In this document: piece by piece, positions 26,539 through 35,521 of the stretch
How the letters are laid out: every line of letters begins with the position of its first letter
Position numbering within the stretch: position 1 is the stretch's first letter
Assembly (NCBI GenBank): GCA_965267405.1
Contig: OZ253954.1
Span: 248,001 to 312,000 of the forward strand
From: JAPPOI01 sp028818055
GTDB lineage: Bacteria > Pseudomonadota > Alphaproteobacteria > Rhodobacterales > Rhodobacteraceae
Length of the DNA: 64,000 nt
Reading direction: 5' to 3'
The notes under the pieces: model-generated
Database searches by the model: none
Seen by the model: only the letters and a program-made list of their open reading frames with translations
Told to the model about the DNA's origin: nothing
Made by a program: the position numbers and the translations under genes

Positions 26539-27272
26539 CATTTGCGGATCAGATAGGTGTCCATGATCCAACCGTGAGCGTTGCGTGCGTTTTCTCGTGT
26601 GGCAACGATGTCTTCAGCGACCTCTCCCAAGGGCCCCTCGATAAGAACTTGGTCGTCCATTCCCAAAAAGCCGCCCCACCAAATGTGAAGCCCGGTTGGG
26701 TCCAGCGACCGAAAGCTGCATTCGCCATCCAACATGACGACCACAGTTTCTGCGTCCTCAGGCCAGCCGTGATCGCGAAGACGCCGACCTGTTGTCACGA
26801 CAACCGCACCATTCACAGTGTTGAATGGGATGGCGTGGGCTGACGTCAAAGCTTGAAGAGCCGTAACGCCCGGAAAAACCTTGGTATTCGGCTTTGGTGA
26901 AAGCCGGTCAGCGATGCGTAGCGTGCTGTCGTAAAGACCCGGGTCGCCCCAAACGAGCAATGCGACCGGTCCATCGCCAGAGGCATCTTCAAGCGCTGAT
27001 TGCCAACGATCTGCGATCTCGTCGTGCCAGCGTTCTACCCGTTCGGCATAGGGCAATTGTGGGTCGCGTTCTGGCATGTCGAAATGAATGACTTCAGCCG
27101 ATGCGCCAGCCTGTTCAAGGATGGTCATGCGCAGATCTGCAAGATCGTCTTTGCCAGTTCCTTTCCTCGGAATAAGCACCGTACGCGCCTCGCGTAACGC
27201 GTCTTGCGCTTCAAGCGTGATATGCTTGAGCGAACCGGTACCAATACCGATCAGCCACAGATCTTGGATCAT
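26535..27272 (-). CDS. cobF: Precorrin-6A synthase (deacetylating) CobF
   Basis: This 245-residue tetrapyrrole methyltransferase methylates C1 of precorrin-5 and releases acetate in the aerobic pathway. It shows the SAM-binding WLIGIGTGSLKHIT segment, LLVWGDPGLYDSTLRI and VFPGVTALQALTSAH. It stands apart from the other methyltransferase genes, behind cbiM and a terminator-like hairpin, so it may have its own promoter. The start at 27272 gives the family N-terminus. Confidence 0.93.
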   Translation of the reverse strand: MIQDLWLIGIGTGSLKHITLEAQDALREARTVLIPRKGTGKDDLADLRMTILEQAGASAEVIHFDMPERDPQLPYAERVERWHDEIADRWQSALEDASGDGPVALLVWGDPGLYDSTLRIADRLSPKPNTKVFPGVTALQALTSAHAIPFNTVNGAVVVTTGRRLRDHGWPEDAETVVVMLDGECSFRSLDPTGLHIWWGGFLGMDDQVLIEGPLGEVAEDIVATRENARNAHGWIMDTYLIRKC

Positions 27273-27288
27273 CTCAAAACCCAGACAC

Positions 27289-27322
27289 AAAAAGACCCGG
27301 AACGTTTTGAGCGCACCGGGTC
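27289..27322 (-). terminator. Rho-independent terminator between cbiM and cobF
   Basis: Read on the minus strand, a 7-bp stem (GACCCGG / CCGGGTC) with a 15-nt loop is followed by TTTTT. It lies 14 nt past the cbiM stop and 17 nt before the cobF ATG, so it should limit readthrough into cobF. Confidence 0.75.
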
Positions 27323-27335
27323 GATTACCGTGAGA

Positions 27336-28013
27336 TTAGGCTTCAGCGTAAACGCGACGCTCAAGCAATCCGCCAAGCGCAGTGTGCTTCGCTGCCTTGG
27401 CAGTTGCCAAGGCGGCCAGATCGGCAATTGGCTCGATCAAGATAACGACGCTGTAAGCGGCTGCGAATGTCCAAACCATTGTGAACGTTTCCGCTGTGAA
27501 CCCCTGGCCGTAGAACGCCCAGAATGCCACCCACGACACAATGCCACCCTGGTAAAGGGCTGACAATTTCGCGACGTCAGAATAGGCCAAGTCCACATAT
27601 GCTTTGTCATGCGGGATAAGCCGCGACGCGATCGCTTGGATTGCCAGAAGCGGCACCAACAATGTGGTTACGTTTACGAAAAACATCGGAAGATCCGTTG
27701 GTGCGAAGAATGTGCCCTGAAGAAGAAGGCCTGCTGCAAGTCCAAATGCAGCGGGTGCTGCTCCCAATAGCAGGAACAGTGTCGTACCAAGGATGAAGTG
27801 CACTTCCGAAATACCAACAGGGAAAGTCGGTAGAATCTCGAAAAAGATAAACGTGCCAATCGCAGCCAGGCCTGTGCGAGCAGCAAAAGACATAACGTTG
27901 CTCTTTTTAAGATCAGCCGCGGCCAACTTGGCCGAATAACCAAATGCGCCTGCAGCAGTGGCGACTGCGAGAGTCATTTTGGCGCCATCAACAACACCGG
28001 GTTCGATATGCAT
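27336..28013 (-). CDS. cbiM: CbiM-like energy-coupling-factor cobalt transporter permease
   Basis: This 225-residue polytopic membrane protein starts MHIEPG, with the N-terminal His2 that binds Co2+ in CbiM proteins, and has SEVHFILGTTLFLLLGAAP at the place of the family GHLLG block. CbiM is the S-component of cobalt ECF importers. No CbiN, CbiQ or CbiO gene is visible in the window. AAAGGA lies before the ATG, and a cobalamin riboswitch sits immediately upstream, which supports a cobalt-uptake role. Confidence 0.8.
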   Translation of the reverse strand: MHIEPGVVDGAKMTLAVATAAGAFGYSAKLAAADLKKSNVMSFAARTGLAAIGTFIFFEILPTFPVGISEVHFILGTTLFLLLGAAPAAFGLAAGLLLQGTFFAPTDLPMFFVNVTTLLVPLLAIQAIASRLIPHDKAYVDLAYSDVAKLSALYQGGIVSWVAFWAFYGQGFTAETFTMVWTFAAAYSVVILIEPIADLAALATAKAAKHTALGGLLERRVYAEA

Positions 28014-28079
28014 GGGTGTCCTTTCTCGTGCTGCCCCTCCGGCAGCGTTGTGGTCGCGTGTTCGCGACGATTGCCTTAC

Positions 28080-28245
28080 CGCTGGCAGGTCTCCTGACTT
28101 GCGGGTCTCTGCGTCTTCGGCCTTCCCAACCCGGTTTTCGGGTCAGTGGTCTTCCTAAACGCTCGCCGCTTACAGTTGCGGGGGCAGTCCGGGCCTTTCA
28201 CCCGGTTCCCTTTTAGTCGGTTTCCCGACACCTGCGGTGAGGGAA
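28080..28245 (-). promoter_or_regulatory. Cobalamin (AdoCbl) riboswitch upstream of cbiM
   Basis: On the minus strand the conserved core is complete: AAAAGGGAA, GACTGCCCCCGCAACTGTA, GGGAAGGCC and the B12 box AGTCAGGAGACCTGCC (28084-28099). The cbiM ATG follows 67 nt later. A small GCTGCC/GGCAGC hairpin with GGAGG in its loop (28030-28046) may belong to the expression platform. High cobalamin would be expected to shut off cbiM. Confidence 0.95.
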
Positions 28246-28319
28246 GAATAACAGAGAGGTGGCCTACAACAATGCAAGAATTCGCCATTTGGCGGACCAA
28301 TTGCGAAGACCTAGCGAAT

Positions 28320-29039
28320 TCAAAGCTCAGCAAGCGGGCCGTAAAGGATCAAGGCAGGCTTTTTGCCGACCTCGCCGATCAATTGTTTGGCCAATTCCGA
28401 AACCGTTGCCCGCGTAACGGCCTGTTCTGGGGTGCCAACCGATTCCGCAAGAATAGCGGGTGTGTCTTGTGGCAATCCACGGGCGGTCAGCTCCTCAAGC
28501 AGTGCCGGGAAGGTCCGCTTCCCCATGAAAACGACTGTGCAAGCACGCGGGTCCGCCAGCGCAGAAAGGTCCACATCATCGGGCAATTGGCCGCTGGCGT
28601 CATGACCAGTGACGAATTGAACACGTCGCGCTGTCATCCGACGCGTCAACGGAATGCCACAAACCGCAGCGGCAGCAATGGCCGACGGAACGCCCGGAAT
28701 GATCTCGTATTCAATGCCCGCTTCTTTCAAAGCGACAAGTTCTTCTTCGAGCCGGCCAAACAGGCCACTGTCGCCTGACTTCAGCCGCACGATGCGCCCG
28801 CCCTCCTTGGCGTAATCAACCAGCAACCGACTCACGTGGTGCTGACGCGGCGACGGGCGACCTGCCCGTTTTCCAACGCCGATCAGGTCTGCGCCATCTC
28901 GCGCAAATTCCAGTATTGGCCCCGACGAAAGATCGTCGAACAGAACGGCGTCGGCCCGCTTCAGCCGATCAACGGCTTTAAGCGTCAGGAGTTCGGGGTC
29001 ACCTGGACCGCTGCCAACGAAGCTGACGAACCCGGTCAT
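28320..29039 (-). CDS. cobA: Uroporphyrinogen-III C-methyltransferase CobA
   Basis: This 239-residue enzyme converts uroporphyrinogen III to precorrin-2 with two SAM. It is the stand-alone SUMT, without the CysG N-terminal domains. Motifs: FVGSGPGDPELLTLKAV, VRLKSGDSGLFGR, GIPLTRR and VVFMGKRT. It ends the cobL-cobE-cobM-cobB-cobA operon and overlaps cobB by ATGA. The cbiM riboswitch begins about 75 nt past its stop. Confidence 0.95.
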   Translation of the reverse strand: MTGFVSFVGSGPGDPELLTLKAVDRLKRADAVLFDDLSSGPILEFARDGADLIGVGKRAGRPSPRQHHVSRLLVDYAKEGGRIVRLKSGDSGLFGRLEEELVALKEAGIEYEIIPGVPSAIAAAAVCGIPLTRRMTARRVQFVTGHDASGQLPDDVDLSALADPRACTVVFMGKRTFPALLEELTARGLPQDTPAILAESVGTPEQAVTRATVSELAKQLIGEVGKKPALILYGPLAEL

Positions 29040-30352
29040 TTCTGTTCCGCCGTTATGAGATGGAAGAATGTTCCGGTGACGTGCCCGCGTTTTGAACCTG
29101 TTTCAACCACCGGGTTCCCATCGGCATCAAACACATCCGCCAACGGCTCATCCGGTTGGCCAAGTATCGTGGTGTAGTGAAACTCGTGCCCGCGAAGTGC
29201 CGCTCCAGCGTCAAACCCAGGCATCGATCTTTTTAGTACGATACGCCGGTAGCCCAAGTGGAACTTGCGCTTTTCAAACGACGTCTCCAACCCAAGAAGC
29301 CCCGCCATTTCATGGCGTTCGCCGTCTTTGTCGGTTAGTGCGGACCCAAGCATCATGTAGCCACCGCATTCGCCGTGGATGGGTTTTTCGCTGGCATGGC
29401 TACGAAGTCCATCCAGAAAATTTGATGCTGCCGACAGCTTTCCTGCGTGGAGTTCAGGGTAGCCGCCGGGCAACCAGACAAGGTCTGCAGATGGATCCGG
29501 TGCCTCGTCGGCTAAGGGCGAGAACGGCAAGATTTCGGCCCCCGCGTCGTGCCAACCCTTTAGCAGATGCGGATACGTGAACGAAAAAGCGGCGTCTCTC
29601 GCCAAAGCAATCCGCTGCGCCGGAGGGCTTGGCCAGCTTCCACCCGACCCGGATTCAGCAGATTTCGCAGCTTCGCGAATAGCTTTTAAGTCCACGTGTT
29701 CGCGAAGGAAATCGGCATATCCGACAATCGCTTGCTCGAGATCGGGGTGCTCGACGGCCTGAATTAGTCCAAGATGGCGCTCGGGAAGAGTCAGGTCGCC
29801 TCGTCTCGGCAACACACCAAGGACTGGGATGTCGACCGCTTCCATTCCACGACGAATTAATCGCTCGTGCCGAGGGCTGGCCACCCGGTTCAGGATAACC
29901 CCGGCAAATGGCAGATCGGGATGATACGATTTGAAACCCAGTGCTGTAGCGGCCGCTGACTGCGCCTGCCCGCCTGCATCCAAAACCAACACGACGGGCC
30001 ATCCCATAAGCTGGGCGGTCTCAGCGCTTGATCCGAAACCAGATTGACCACGTGTCGCTACGCCATCGAACAGTCCCATCGATCCTTCGGCGATGCAGAT
30101 GTCCGCACCGGCAGCTTCCGTGGCAATCCCGGAAAGCAGATCATCATCCATTGCCCAGGTGTCGATGTTGTACGAAGGTCGTCCGCTTGCTGCATGGTGA
30201 AACGCCGGATCGATATAATCGGGTCCGGACTTAAAAGGCTGCACTGACAAGCCGTCGTCTTTCAACGCGCGCAAAAGCCCCAGCATGACGGTTGTTTTTC
30301 CCGTGCCCGAAGCCGGCGCGGAAACCAGTACCCCTGGCGGCATATTAGTCAT
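29036..30352 (-). CDS. cobB: Hydrogenobyrinic acid a,c-diamide synthase CobB
   Basis: This 438-residue glutamine-dependent amidase amidates carboxylates a and c of hydrogenobyrinic acid. It has an N-terminal P-loop (VSAPASGTGKTT), an internal FDGVATRGQSGFGSSAETA segment and a class-I-like glutaminase domain with the Cys in GECGGYMMLGSAL. The ATG at 30352 overlaps the end of cobM by 8 nt; a longer reading adds 40 residues inside cobM and was not used. Confidence 0.94.
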   Translation of the reverse strand: MTNMPPGVLVSAPASGTGKTTVMLGLLRALKDDGLSVQPFKSGPDYIDPAFHHAASGRPSYNIDTWAMDDDLLSGIATEAAGADICIAEGSMGLFDGVATRGQSGFGSSAETAQLMGWPVVLVLDAGGQAQSAAATALGFKSYHPDLPFAGVILNRVASPRHERLIRRGMEAVDIPVLGVLPRRGDLTLPERHLGLIQAVEHPDLEQAIVGYADFLREHVDLKAIREAAKSAESGSGGSWPSPPAQRIALARDAAFSFTYPHLLKGWHDAGAEILPFSPLADEAPDPSADLVWLPGGYPELHAGKLSAASNFLDGLRSHASEKPIHGECGGYMMLGSALTDKDGERHEMAGLLGLETSFEKRKFHLGYRRIVLKRSMPGFDAGAALRGHEFHYTTILGQPDEPLADVFDADGNPVVETGSKRGHVTGTFFHLITAEQK

Positions 30353-31139
30353 CGCCGTGGCTCCATTCGCTCCAGGGACTGTCGGCAGTTTGCGGGCGGT
30401 ACCGTCGATCGTAATCAGCTGCGTATAGACGACTTTCACCAAAATCCGCTTGCGCCAGCGCGCGTCCGACAAGGATCAACGCTGTTCGTGTGACCTCTGG
30501 CGGTGTGTCTTCGACCACCGTCGCCAAAGTTGAATGGATGATCCGCTCATCCGGCCAACTTGCTCGATACACAACGGCCACCGGGCAGTCTTCACCGTAG
30601 TGCGGAGCCAGTTCCTCAACCGATCGCGCAAGATTTCCAATCGACAGGTGCAAGGCCAAGGTTGCGCCTGTGGCGCCAAAGTTGGCCAGAGTTTCGCCGT
30701 CTGGCATCGACGTCGCCCTCCCCGGGGTCCGTGTGAGGATGACCGATTGGGCGACTCCCGGTAGGGTCAACTCAGCCCCAAGTGATGCTGCGGCGGCAGA
30801 GAACGAAGGCACACCAGGGGTCACAGAGTACGGGATGTCGAGCGCTTTCAGGCGCCGTATCTGCTCGCCCATAGCGGACCAGACCGACAAATCGCCGGAA
30901 TGCAGACGCGCGACGTCCTGACCGGCCTTAGTCGCGGCTTCGCATTCGGCAATGATCGCATCTAAATCCATCGGAGCTGTATTCACGATACGCGCACCTT
31001 CAGGGCAGTGCCCCAACACCGCTTCCGGTACCAACGAGCCAGCATAGAGACATACCGGGCACGACGCGATGATGTCTCGACCGCGCAGCGTAAGAAGATC
31101 GGGCGCACCAGGCCCGGCACCAATGAAATGCACAGTCAT
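30345..31139 (-). CDS. cobM: Precorrin-4 C11-methyltransferase CobM
   Basis: This 264-residue SAM-dependent methyltransferase acts on C11 of precorrin-4. FIGAGPGAPDLLTLRG, LHSGDLSVWSAMGEQ and TPGVPSFSAAAASLG are the family blocks. Its ATG at 31139 overlaps the cobE stop (ATGA). An extended N-terminus of nine residues is possible but lies within cobE. Confidence 0.94.
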   Translation of the reverse strand: MTVHFIGAGPGAPDLLTLRGRDIIASCPVCLYAGSLVPEAVLGHCPEGARIVNTAPMDLDAIIAECEAATKAGQDVARLHSGDLSVWSAMGEQIRRLKALDIPYSVTPGVPSFSAAAASLGAELTLPGVAQSVILTRTPGRATSMPDGETLANFGATGATLALHLSIGNLARSVEELAPHYGEDCPVAVVYRASWPDERIIHSTLATVVEDTPPEVTRTALILVGRALAQADFGESRLYAADYDRRYRPQTADSPWSEWSHGDD

Positions 31140-31504
31140 GTTTGGCCCCCTTCCGCGATGGCGCAAGTTGCCATTCCGTCTTCGGAAATCGCCCGCGGCC
31201 CAAGCAAACGAGCGTTTGGTCCGGCAGCAGCAAGCGCGGTTGCTTCTGCGACCGAACCTGTCCTGCGGGCCTGCTGCGAAAACGCTGACTGAGTGATGGT
31301 ATCCTGCTGCGCCGAACTTGCTTCCGAAACGCTGACTGCTTCAAGTGAATAGCGTCGCGCAAATGTTTGAAAAATATCCGTTTCAGCCTTATCGGCTAAT
31401 GAAGAAACGACCGTGACATCGCGCCCAACTGAAGCCTGCGCGAAAGCATCTTCAAGGCTAGCGAGAGTCGCAGCCGAACGGAATCCGAAGCCAGCGACAA
31501 TCAT
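31136..31504 (-). CDS. cobE: Cobalamin biosynthesis protein CobE (CbiG C-terminal-like)
   Basis: This 122-residue protein begins MIVAGFGFRSAATLASLEDAF, the CobE/CbiG C-terminal pattern, and has the later TGSVAEATALAAAG block seen in that domain. CobE is needed in the aerobic pathway and has been proposed to bind or shuttle intermediates; its exact reaction is unsettled. Here it is a separate gene between cobL and cobM, overlapping both by 4 nt. Confidence 0.9.
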   Translation of the reverse strand: MIVAGFGFRSAATLASLEDAFAQASVGRDVTVVSSLADKAETDIFQTFARRYSLEAVSVSEASSAQQDTITQSAFSQQARRTGSVAEATALAAAGPNARLLGPRAISEDGMATCAIAEGGQT

Positions 31505-32694
31505 AATTGACCTGCCCATTGGACAACTGGATATGCTGCCGACCATCCACGCTTTGCGCCCAAAGGTTTTGTCTCGGAGATCTCGACACGCATCAGTTCA
31601 CCGCCTTTTCGAGACTGCCATGCAACAAGAAGTGCCTCGGCCTCAAGTGTCACGCAATTGATGACGACCCGGGTTCCAGCGTCGAAATGGGTCTCAAGCT
31701 GCTCCAACAGGTTCTCTGAAAGACCACCGCCGACGAAAATAGCGTCCGGACGTGTCGATAACTGTGCAAACGCCTCTGGGGCCGAACCCTCGACGATCTC
31801 CAGGTCATCTACCCCAAACCGATCCATGTTCGCCCTGATCAGCGCGATCCTGTCGGCACGTGGTTCAATCGTGGTTGCCCGGCATGTTGAATGCGCAAGC
31901 AACCATTCAATGGCAACGGAGCCTGAGCCGCCACCAATGTCTAGGAGTTGTTCACCCGGTCTTGGTGCCAAAGCAGACAGAGTTATTGCGCGGATCGGAC
32001 GTTTGGTCATGACGCCGTCGGTTTCAAAATTTTCATCTGGCAATCCAGATGACTTGGGCAGTCCAATACCCTTCATCTCAATTGCCACGCAGACCGGGTA
32101 CTTGAATGAGCCATTCACCTTATTCGATTGAAATTGCGTCACTTTTTCTTGTGCGCCCCCAAGTGACTCCATCACCCAGATCGTGCTCTCGCCAAAGCCA
32201 GAGGCATCCAAGATTGCCGTCAGATCCTTGACCGAGTCACCATCTCGGAGCAGCACGATTGCTCGATTTCCGTCCGCAAGTTTGGGCCGGATGCGCGAAA
32301 TTGGTGCGGCATGAAGTCCGAGGCATGTGGTCTGTTCAATCGGCCAGCCCAAGTGAGCGGCGGCTAGCGAAAAGGTCGATGTTCCCGGTATGGCTTTCCA
32401 GTGCTCTGGACCAAACTTGCGGGCGATAACTGACCCTGCCCCGAACCAAAACGGATCGCCCGAGGCAAGCACGACCACATTTCTTCCCTGATAGCCTTTT
32501 AGCACTTCCAGCCCGTCAGAGAACGGGACCGGCCATTCGATTTGTTCGCCGGTGGTTTCGCCAACCAATGCGAGATGACGAGGCGGCCCCATCACGATTT
32601 CCGCCGATTCCAATGCAGATCGACTTGCAGGCGGCAGGCCGTCCAGTCCATCTTCTCCCAGTCCAATGATGGTCAGCCACGGAGCCTCAGACAT
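31501..32694 (-). CDS. cobL: Precorrin-6Y C5,15-methyltransferase (decarboxylating) CobL
   Basis: This 397-residue two-domain enzyme has a CbiE-like N-terminal methyltransferase domain (TIIGLGEDGLDGL, LASGDPFWFGAGSV) and a CbiT-like C-terminal domain (LDIGGGSGSVAIEWLLA). It methylates C5 and C15 and removes the acetate side chain at C12. The ATG at 32694 follows AGGAGG nine nt upstream; that site lies inside the coding region of the divergent cobK, whose ATG shares two bases with this one. Confidence 0.95.
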   Translation of the reverse strand: MSEAPWLTIIGLGEDGLDGLPPASRSALESAEIVMGPPRHLALVGETTGEQIEWPVPFSDGLEVLKGYQGRNVVVLASGDPFWFGAGSVIARKFGPEHWKAIPGTSTFSLAAAHLGWPIEQTTCLGLHAAPISRIRPKLADGNRAIVLLRDGDSVKDLTAILDASGFGESTIWVMESLGGAQEKVTQFQSNKVNGSFKYPVCVAIEMKGIGLPKSSGLPDENFETDGVMTKRPIRAITLSALAPRPGEQLLDIGGGSGSVAIEWLLAHSTCRATTIEPRADRIALIRANMDRFGVDDLEIVEGSAPEAFAQLSTRPDAIFVGGGLSENLLEQLETHFDAGTRVVINCVTLEAEALLVAWQSRKGGELMRVEISETKPLGAKRGWSAAYPVVQWAGQL

Positions 32695-33448
32695 GACGCC
32701 GAACCTCCTTATTCTGGGTGGAACGACGGAAGCCACCGCGCTGGCAAAGGCTGTCGCGGAAATCGGCTGGAGTGCCACGGTGTCTTTGGCAGGCCGGGTC
32801 GACCGCCCCATCCGTCAACCGCTTCCGCAGCGCATTGGCGGATTCGGAGGCCCGGACGGGCTGAGCCGTTACCTGACCGAAAACCAAGTGACGCATGTCA
32901 TCGATGCGACGCACCCGTTTGCAGCGCAGATGAGCCGCAACACGGTACAGGCTTGCCAGGCGTCTGGCGTTCCTCTTGCCGCATTCACCCGCCCACCTTG
33001 GCAGGAGAGATCGGGGGATGACTGGCAGAGAGTTCCAGATATTCCAGCCGCCGTCGACGCTCTGGACCAAAAGGCCATCCGCGTCTTCTTGGCCGTAGGC
33101 CGGATGCATCTTGCGGACTTCGCCCCGAACCCCCAGCATCACTATGTTTTGCGTCTTGTGGACCCACCGAAAGGCGATCTGCCGTTTCCCGACGCCGAAG
33201 TCATTGTCGATCGTGGACCGTTTCAAGAAGCCGACGATCTGGCCTTGTTGAGATCGAAGAGGGTCGACTTGGTAGTTTCGAAAAACTCTGGTGGGACAGC
33301 AGCTTACGCCAAGATTGCGGCGGCCAGAACGCTTCAACTGCCAGTTCTGATGATAGACAGACCGGTACTCCCCAAGCGGCTTGAATTGACGCAAGTGCCC
33401 GCCGTTCTGGATTGGGTCCGTCAACATGACACCGACCTTGGCGTGTAG
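32693..33448 (+). CDS. cobK: Precorrin-6A reductase CobK
   Basis: This 251-residue NADPH-dependent enzyme reduces precorrin-6A to precorrin-6B. LLILGGTTEATALAKAV at the start, THVIDATHPFAAQMS and the late VSKNSGG block match the family. It is the only plus-strand gene between cobJ and cobL. Its ATG overlaps the cobL ATG in the tetranucleotide CATG (32692-32695), with GGAG at 32681-32684 inside cobL as ribosome-binding site, and its 3' end overlaps cobJ by 28 bp. Confidence 0.95.
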   Translation: MTPNLLILGGTTEATALAKAVAEIGWSATVSLAGRVDRPIRQPLPQRIGGFGGPDGLSRYLTENQVTHVIDATHPFAAQMSRNTVQACQASGVPLAAFTRPPWQERSGDDWQRVPDIPAAVDALDQKAIRVFLAVGRMHLADFAPNPQHHYVLRLVDPPKGDLPFPDAEVIVDRGPFQEADDLALLRSKRVDLVVSKNSGGTAAYAKIAAARTLQLPVLMIDRPVLPKRLELTQVPAVLDWVRQHDTDLGV

Positions 33449-34173
33449 ATGATTGGAGACGTGTCACGCGCAATTACGCGCGTTTGCGACGATCCAACAA
33501 TGACCACGGTTCGCATGTCGGCCATGTCGCCTGTCGCGTCGGACAACATCACATGACGAATTGATTGATCCGTGGTCGAGACGGCCCGCGCGAATATAAC
33601 AATTCTTTCGGGTTCACATTCTTCTCTGAGCACATTTAAGGCACGTTCAAACCCTTCGGGCCGCGCCTTTGAACGTGGATTATAAAACGCCATTGCGAAG
33701 TCAGCTTGCGCCGCAAGACGAATCCGTTTTTCAATTAGGTCCCACGGTTTGAGATTGTCGCTCAAGTTTATTGCGCAAAAGTCGTGACCCAATGGCGAGC
33801 CTGCGGCAGCTGATGCGGCCAACATCGCTGTAATTCCTGGCAGAACCTGAATGTCGAGATTGCGCCATTCACTCGGTCCGCTTTCAAAGGCCTCGAAAAC
33901 GGCCGATGCCATTGCAAAAACGCCGGGATCGCCAGAACTAACCACGGCAACCATCTTGCCACTAGCAGCCATCTCCAAAGCATGTGTCGCACGTTCAACT
34001 TCGACCCGATTGTCACTTTCGTGCAGCGTCAATCCTTCCCTTGGTGCGATGCGGCGGACGTAGGGGATGTAGCCAACGACATCTGTCGCCTCATCCAGGG
34101 TTTCTTGCACCGCAGGCGTTATCAAGTCGTCGTTTCCCGGGCCCAAGCCGACAATCTTCAACCAACCGCTCAT
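33421..34173 (-). CDS. cobJ: Precorrin-3B C17-methyltransferase CobJ
   Basis: This 250-residue methyltransferase makes precorrin-4 with ring contraction. KIVGLGPGNDDLITP, VVSSGDPGVFAMAS, LPGITAMLAASA and FYNPRSKAR are visible family blocks. It is the last gene of the DUF1636-cobW-cobN-cobG-cobH-cobI-cobJ run and overlaps the start region of cobI by 4 nt. The 3' end runs antisense into cobK. Confidence 0.94.
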   Translation of the reverse strand: MSGWLKIVGLGPGNDDLITPAVQETLDEATDVVGYIPYVRRIAPREGLTLHESDNRVEVERATHALEMAASGKMVAVVSSGDPGVFAMASAVFEAFESGPSEWRNLDIQVLPGITAMLAASAAAGSPLGHDFCAINLSDNLKPWDLIEKRIRLAAQADFAMAFYNPRSKARPEGFERALNVLREECEPERIVIFARAVSTTDQSIRHVMLSDATGDMADMRTVVIVGSSQTRVIARDTSPIIYTPRSVSC

Positions 34174-34895
34174 GGTCGTCGCCCCTGTCCATGCACGATG
34201 ATGATCGAGAAGTAAGGAAGTTTGTTTTCCGACACCTCATCCAGCGCTCGCACTCTTTGGCCGTCCATGCTCGCGAATTCGACCACAAATGCACGCTCTG
34301 CCTTGCCGGACGCTACAAGTGCCCGGCGCACTTTTTCGAGGTTACGACCGATCTTCATCACGACAAGCGCATCAGCCGCCGCCATCGCTTGGGTCAACGC
34401 ATCTTCGCCCAGTGTACCCATGACGACTGTCATGATGTCATCGCCCCAAGTGAACGGTTGTCCTGTGGCAGTCCACGACGCCGACATACCGGTTATGGCC
34501 GGCACAACTTGCACAGGGATAACGTCCTTAAGTCGCTCATGTAAGTGCATGAAAGAGCCGTAAAAAAACGGATCGCCCTCGCACAGAACGACGACATCTT
34601 CACCGCCGTCAACCAAGGTGCGAAGCTTTTCGGTCCATTCTTCGTAGAACCTGGAAAGAATCTCGTTGTACCTTGGGTCGTCCAGCGGAATTTCCGTCGT
34701 GACTGGATACTCCATCGCGTATTCGATCACATCCGAACGCAGCATGCCTTCTACGATGGACCGGGCCCGGCCTGCCCGACCCATTTTGCGGAAGAATGCG
34801 ACATGGCGGGCATTGCGCACCAATCGGTCAGCGCGAACGCTCATCAACTCGGGATCGCCCGGACCCAAACCAGTTCCAAAAAGCGTTCCGGTCAT
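34170..34895 (-). CDS. cobI: Precorrin-2 C20-methyltransferase CobI
   Basis: This 241-residue methyltransferase adds the C20 methyl to precorrin-2. FGTGLGPGDPELMSVRA, LCEGDPFFYGSFMHL and VPAITGMSASWTATG match CobI/CbiL. The ATG at 34895 overlaps the cobH stop (ATGA); the longer in-frame reading upstream lies in cobH and is not real. Confidence 0.95.
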   Translation of the reverse strand: MTGTLFGTGLGPGDPELMSVRADRLVRNARHVAFFRKMGRAGRARSIVEGMLRSDVIEYAMEYPVTTEIPLDDPRYNEILSRFYEEWTEKLRTLVDGGEDVVVLCEGDPFFYGSFMHLHERLKDVIPVQVVPAITGMSASWTATGQPFTWGDDIMTVVMGTLGEDALTQAMAAADALVVMKIGRNLEKVRRALVASGKAERAFVVEFASMDGQRVRALDEVSENKLPYFSIIIVHGQGRRP

Positions 34896-35521
34896 TCCGC
34901 GCGGCTCGCAATTGCATTGATGGCAGCAACAGTGATTGCGCTGCCGCCCAAGCGCCCTTCGACGATCAACGACGGAACCGGCTGTGCCTCCCAAAGGGCG
35001 TCCTTGCTTTCGCGCGCGCCGACAAATCCAACCGGGCACCCGATAATTGCGGCAGGCCGCGGACATGACGGGTCTTCGAGCATCTCCAACAAGTGGAACA
35101 GCGCCGTGGGTGCATTTCCGATAGCCACTAGCGCCCCATCCAGACGATCGCGCCAAAGCTCAAGTGCAGCCGCAGACCGTGTTGTTCCAAGGCTTTCCGC
35201 CAAACCCGGCACCGAAGGATCACGCAAAGTGCAAATCACATCGTTTTCCGCCGGAAGCCGTTTCAATGTAACGCCTTCGCTCACCATGTAGGCGTCGCAG
35301 AAGATTGGCGCACCAGCTTCCAACGCTTTTCGTGCGGCGTCGACCATGCCCGGAGAGACTTTCACCTGTTCTTCTAACCCGACCATTCCTGCCGCATGGA
35401 TCATGCGAACGACGACCTGTTCTTCGGTCGGGGAAAATGCATCCAACTTCGCTTCGGACCGGATGGTCGCGAAGGATTCGGCGTATATCGCGGCACCGTT
35501 TTTTTCGTAGGCGTAGGGCAT
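34892..35521 (-). CDS. cobH: Precorrin-8X methylmutase CobH
   Basis: This 209-residue enzyme moves the C11 methyl to C12, giving hydrogenobyrinic acid. The catalytic His is His42 in VVRMIHAAGMV; APIFCDAYMVSEG and the C-terminal AAIIGCPVGFVGARESKD are family blocks. It overlaps cobG by one nt (TGATG) and cobI by four. Confidence 0.95.
   Translation of the reverse strand: MPYAYEKNGAAIYAESFATIRSEAKLDAFSPTEEQVVVRMIHAAGMVGLEEQVKVSPGMVDAARKALEAGAPIFCDAYMVSEGVTLKRLPAENDVICTLRDPSVPGLAESLGTTRSAAALELWRDRLDGALVAIGNAPTALFHLLEMLEDPSCPRPAAIIGCPVGFVGARESKDALWEAQPVPSLIVEGRLGGSAITVAAINAIASRAE

Noticed and set aside
34545..35291. 248-codon plus-strand frame antisense to cobI and cobH
   Set aside because: Both minus-strand genes have complete family motifs; the antisense frame has none and is a codon-bias shadow.
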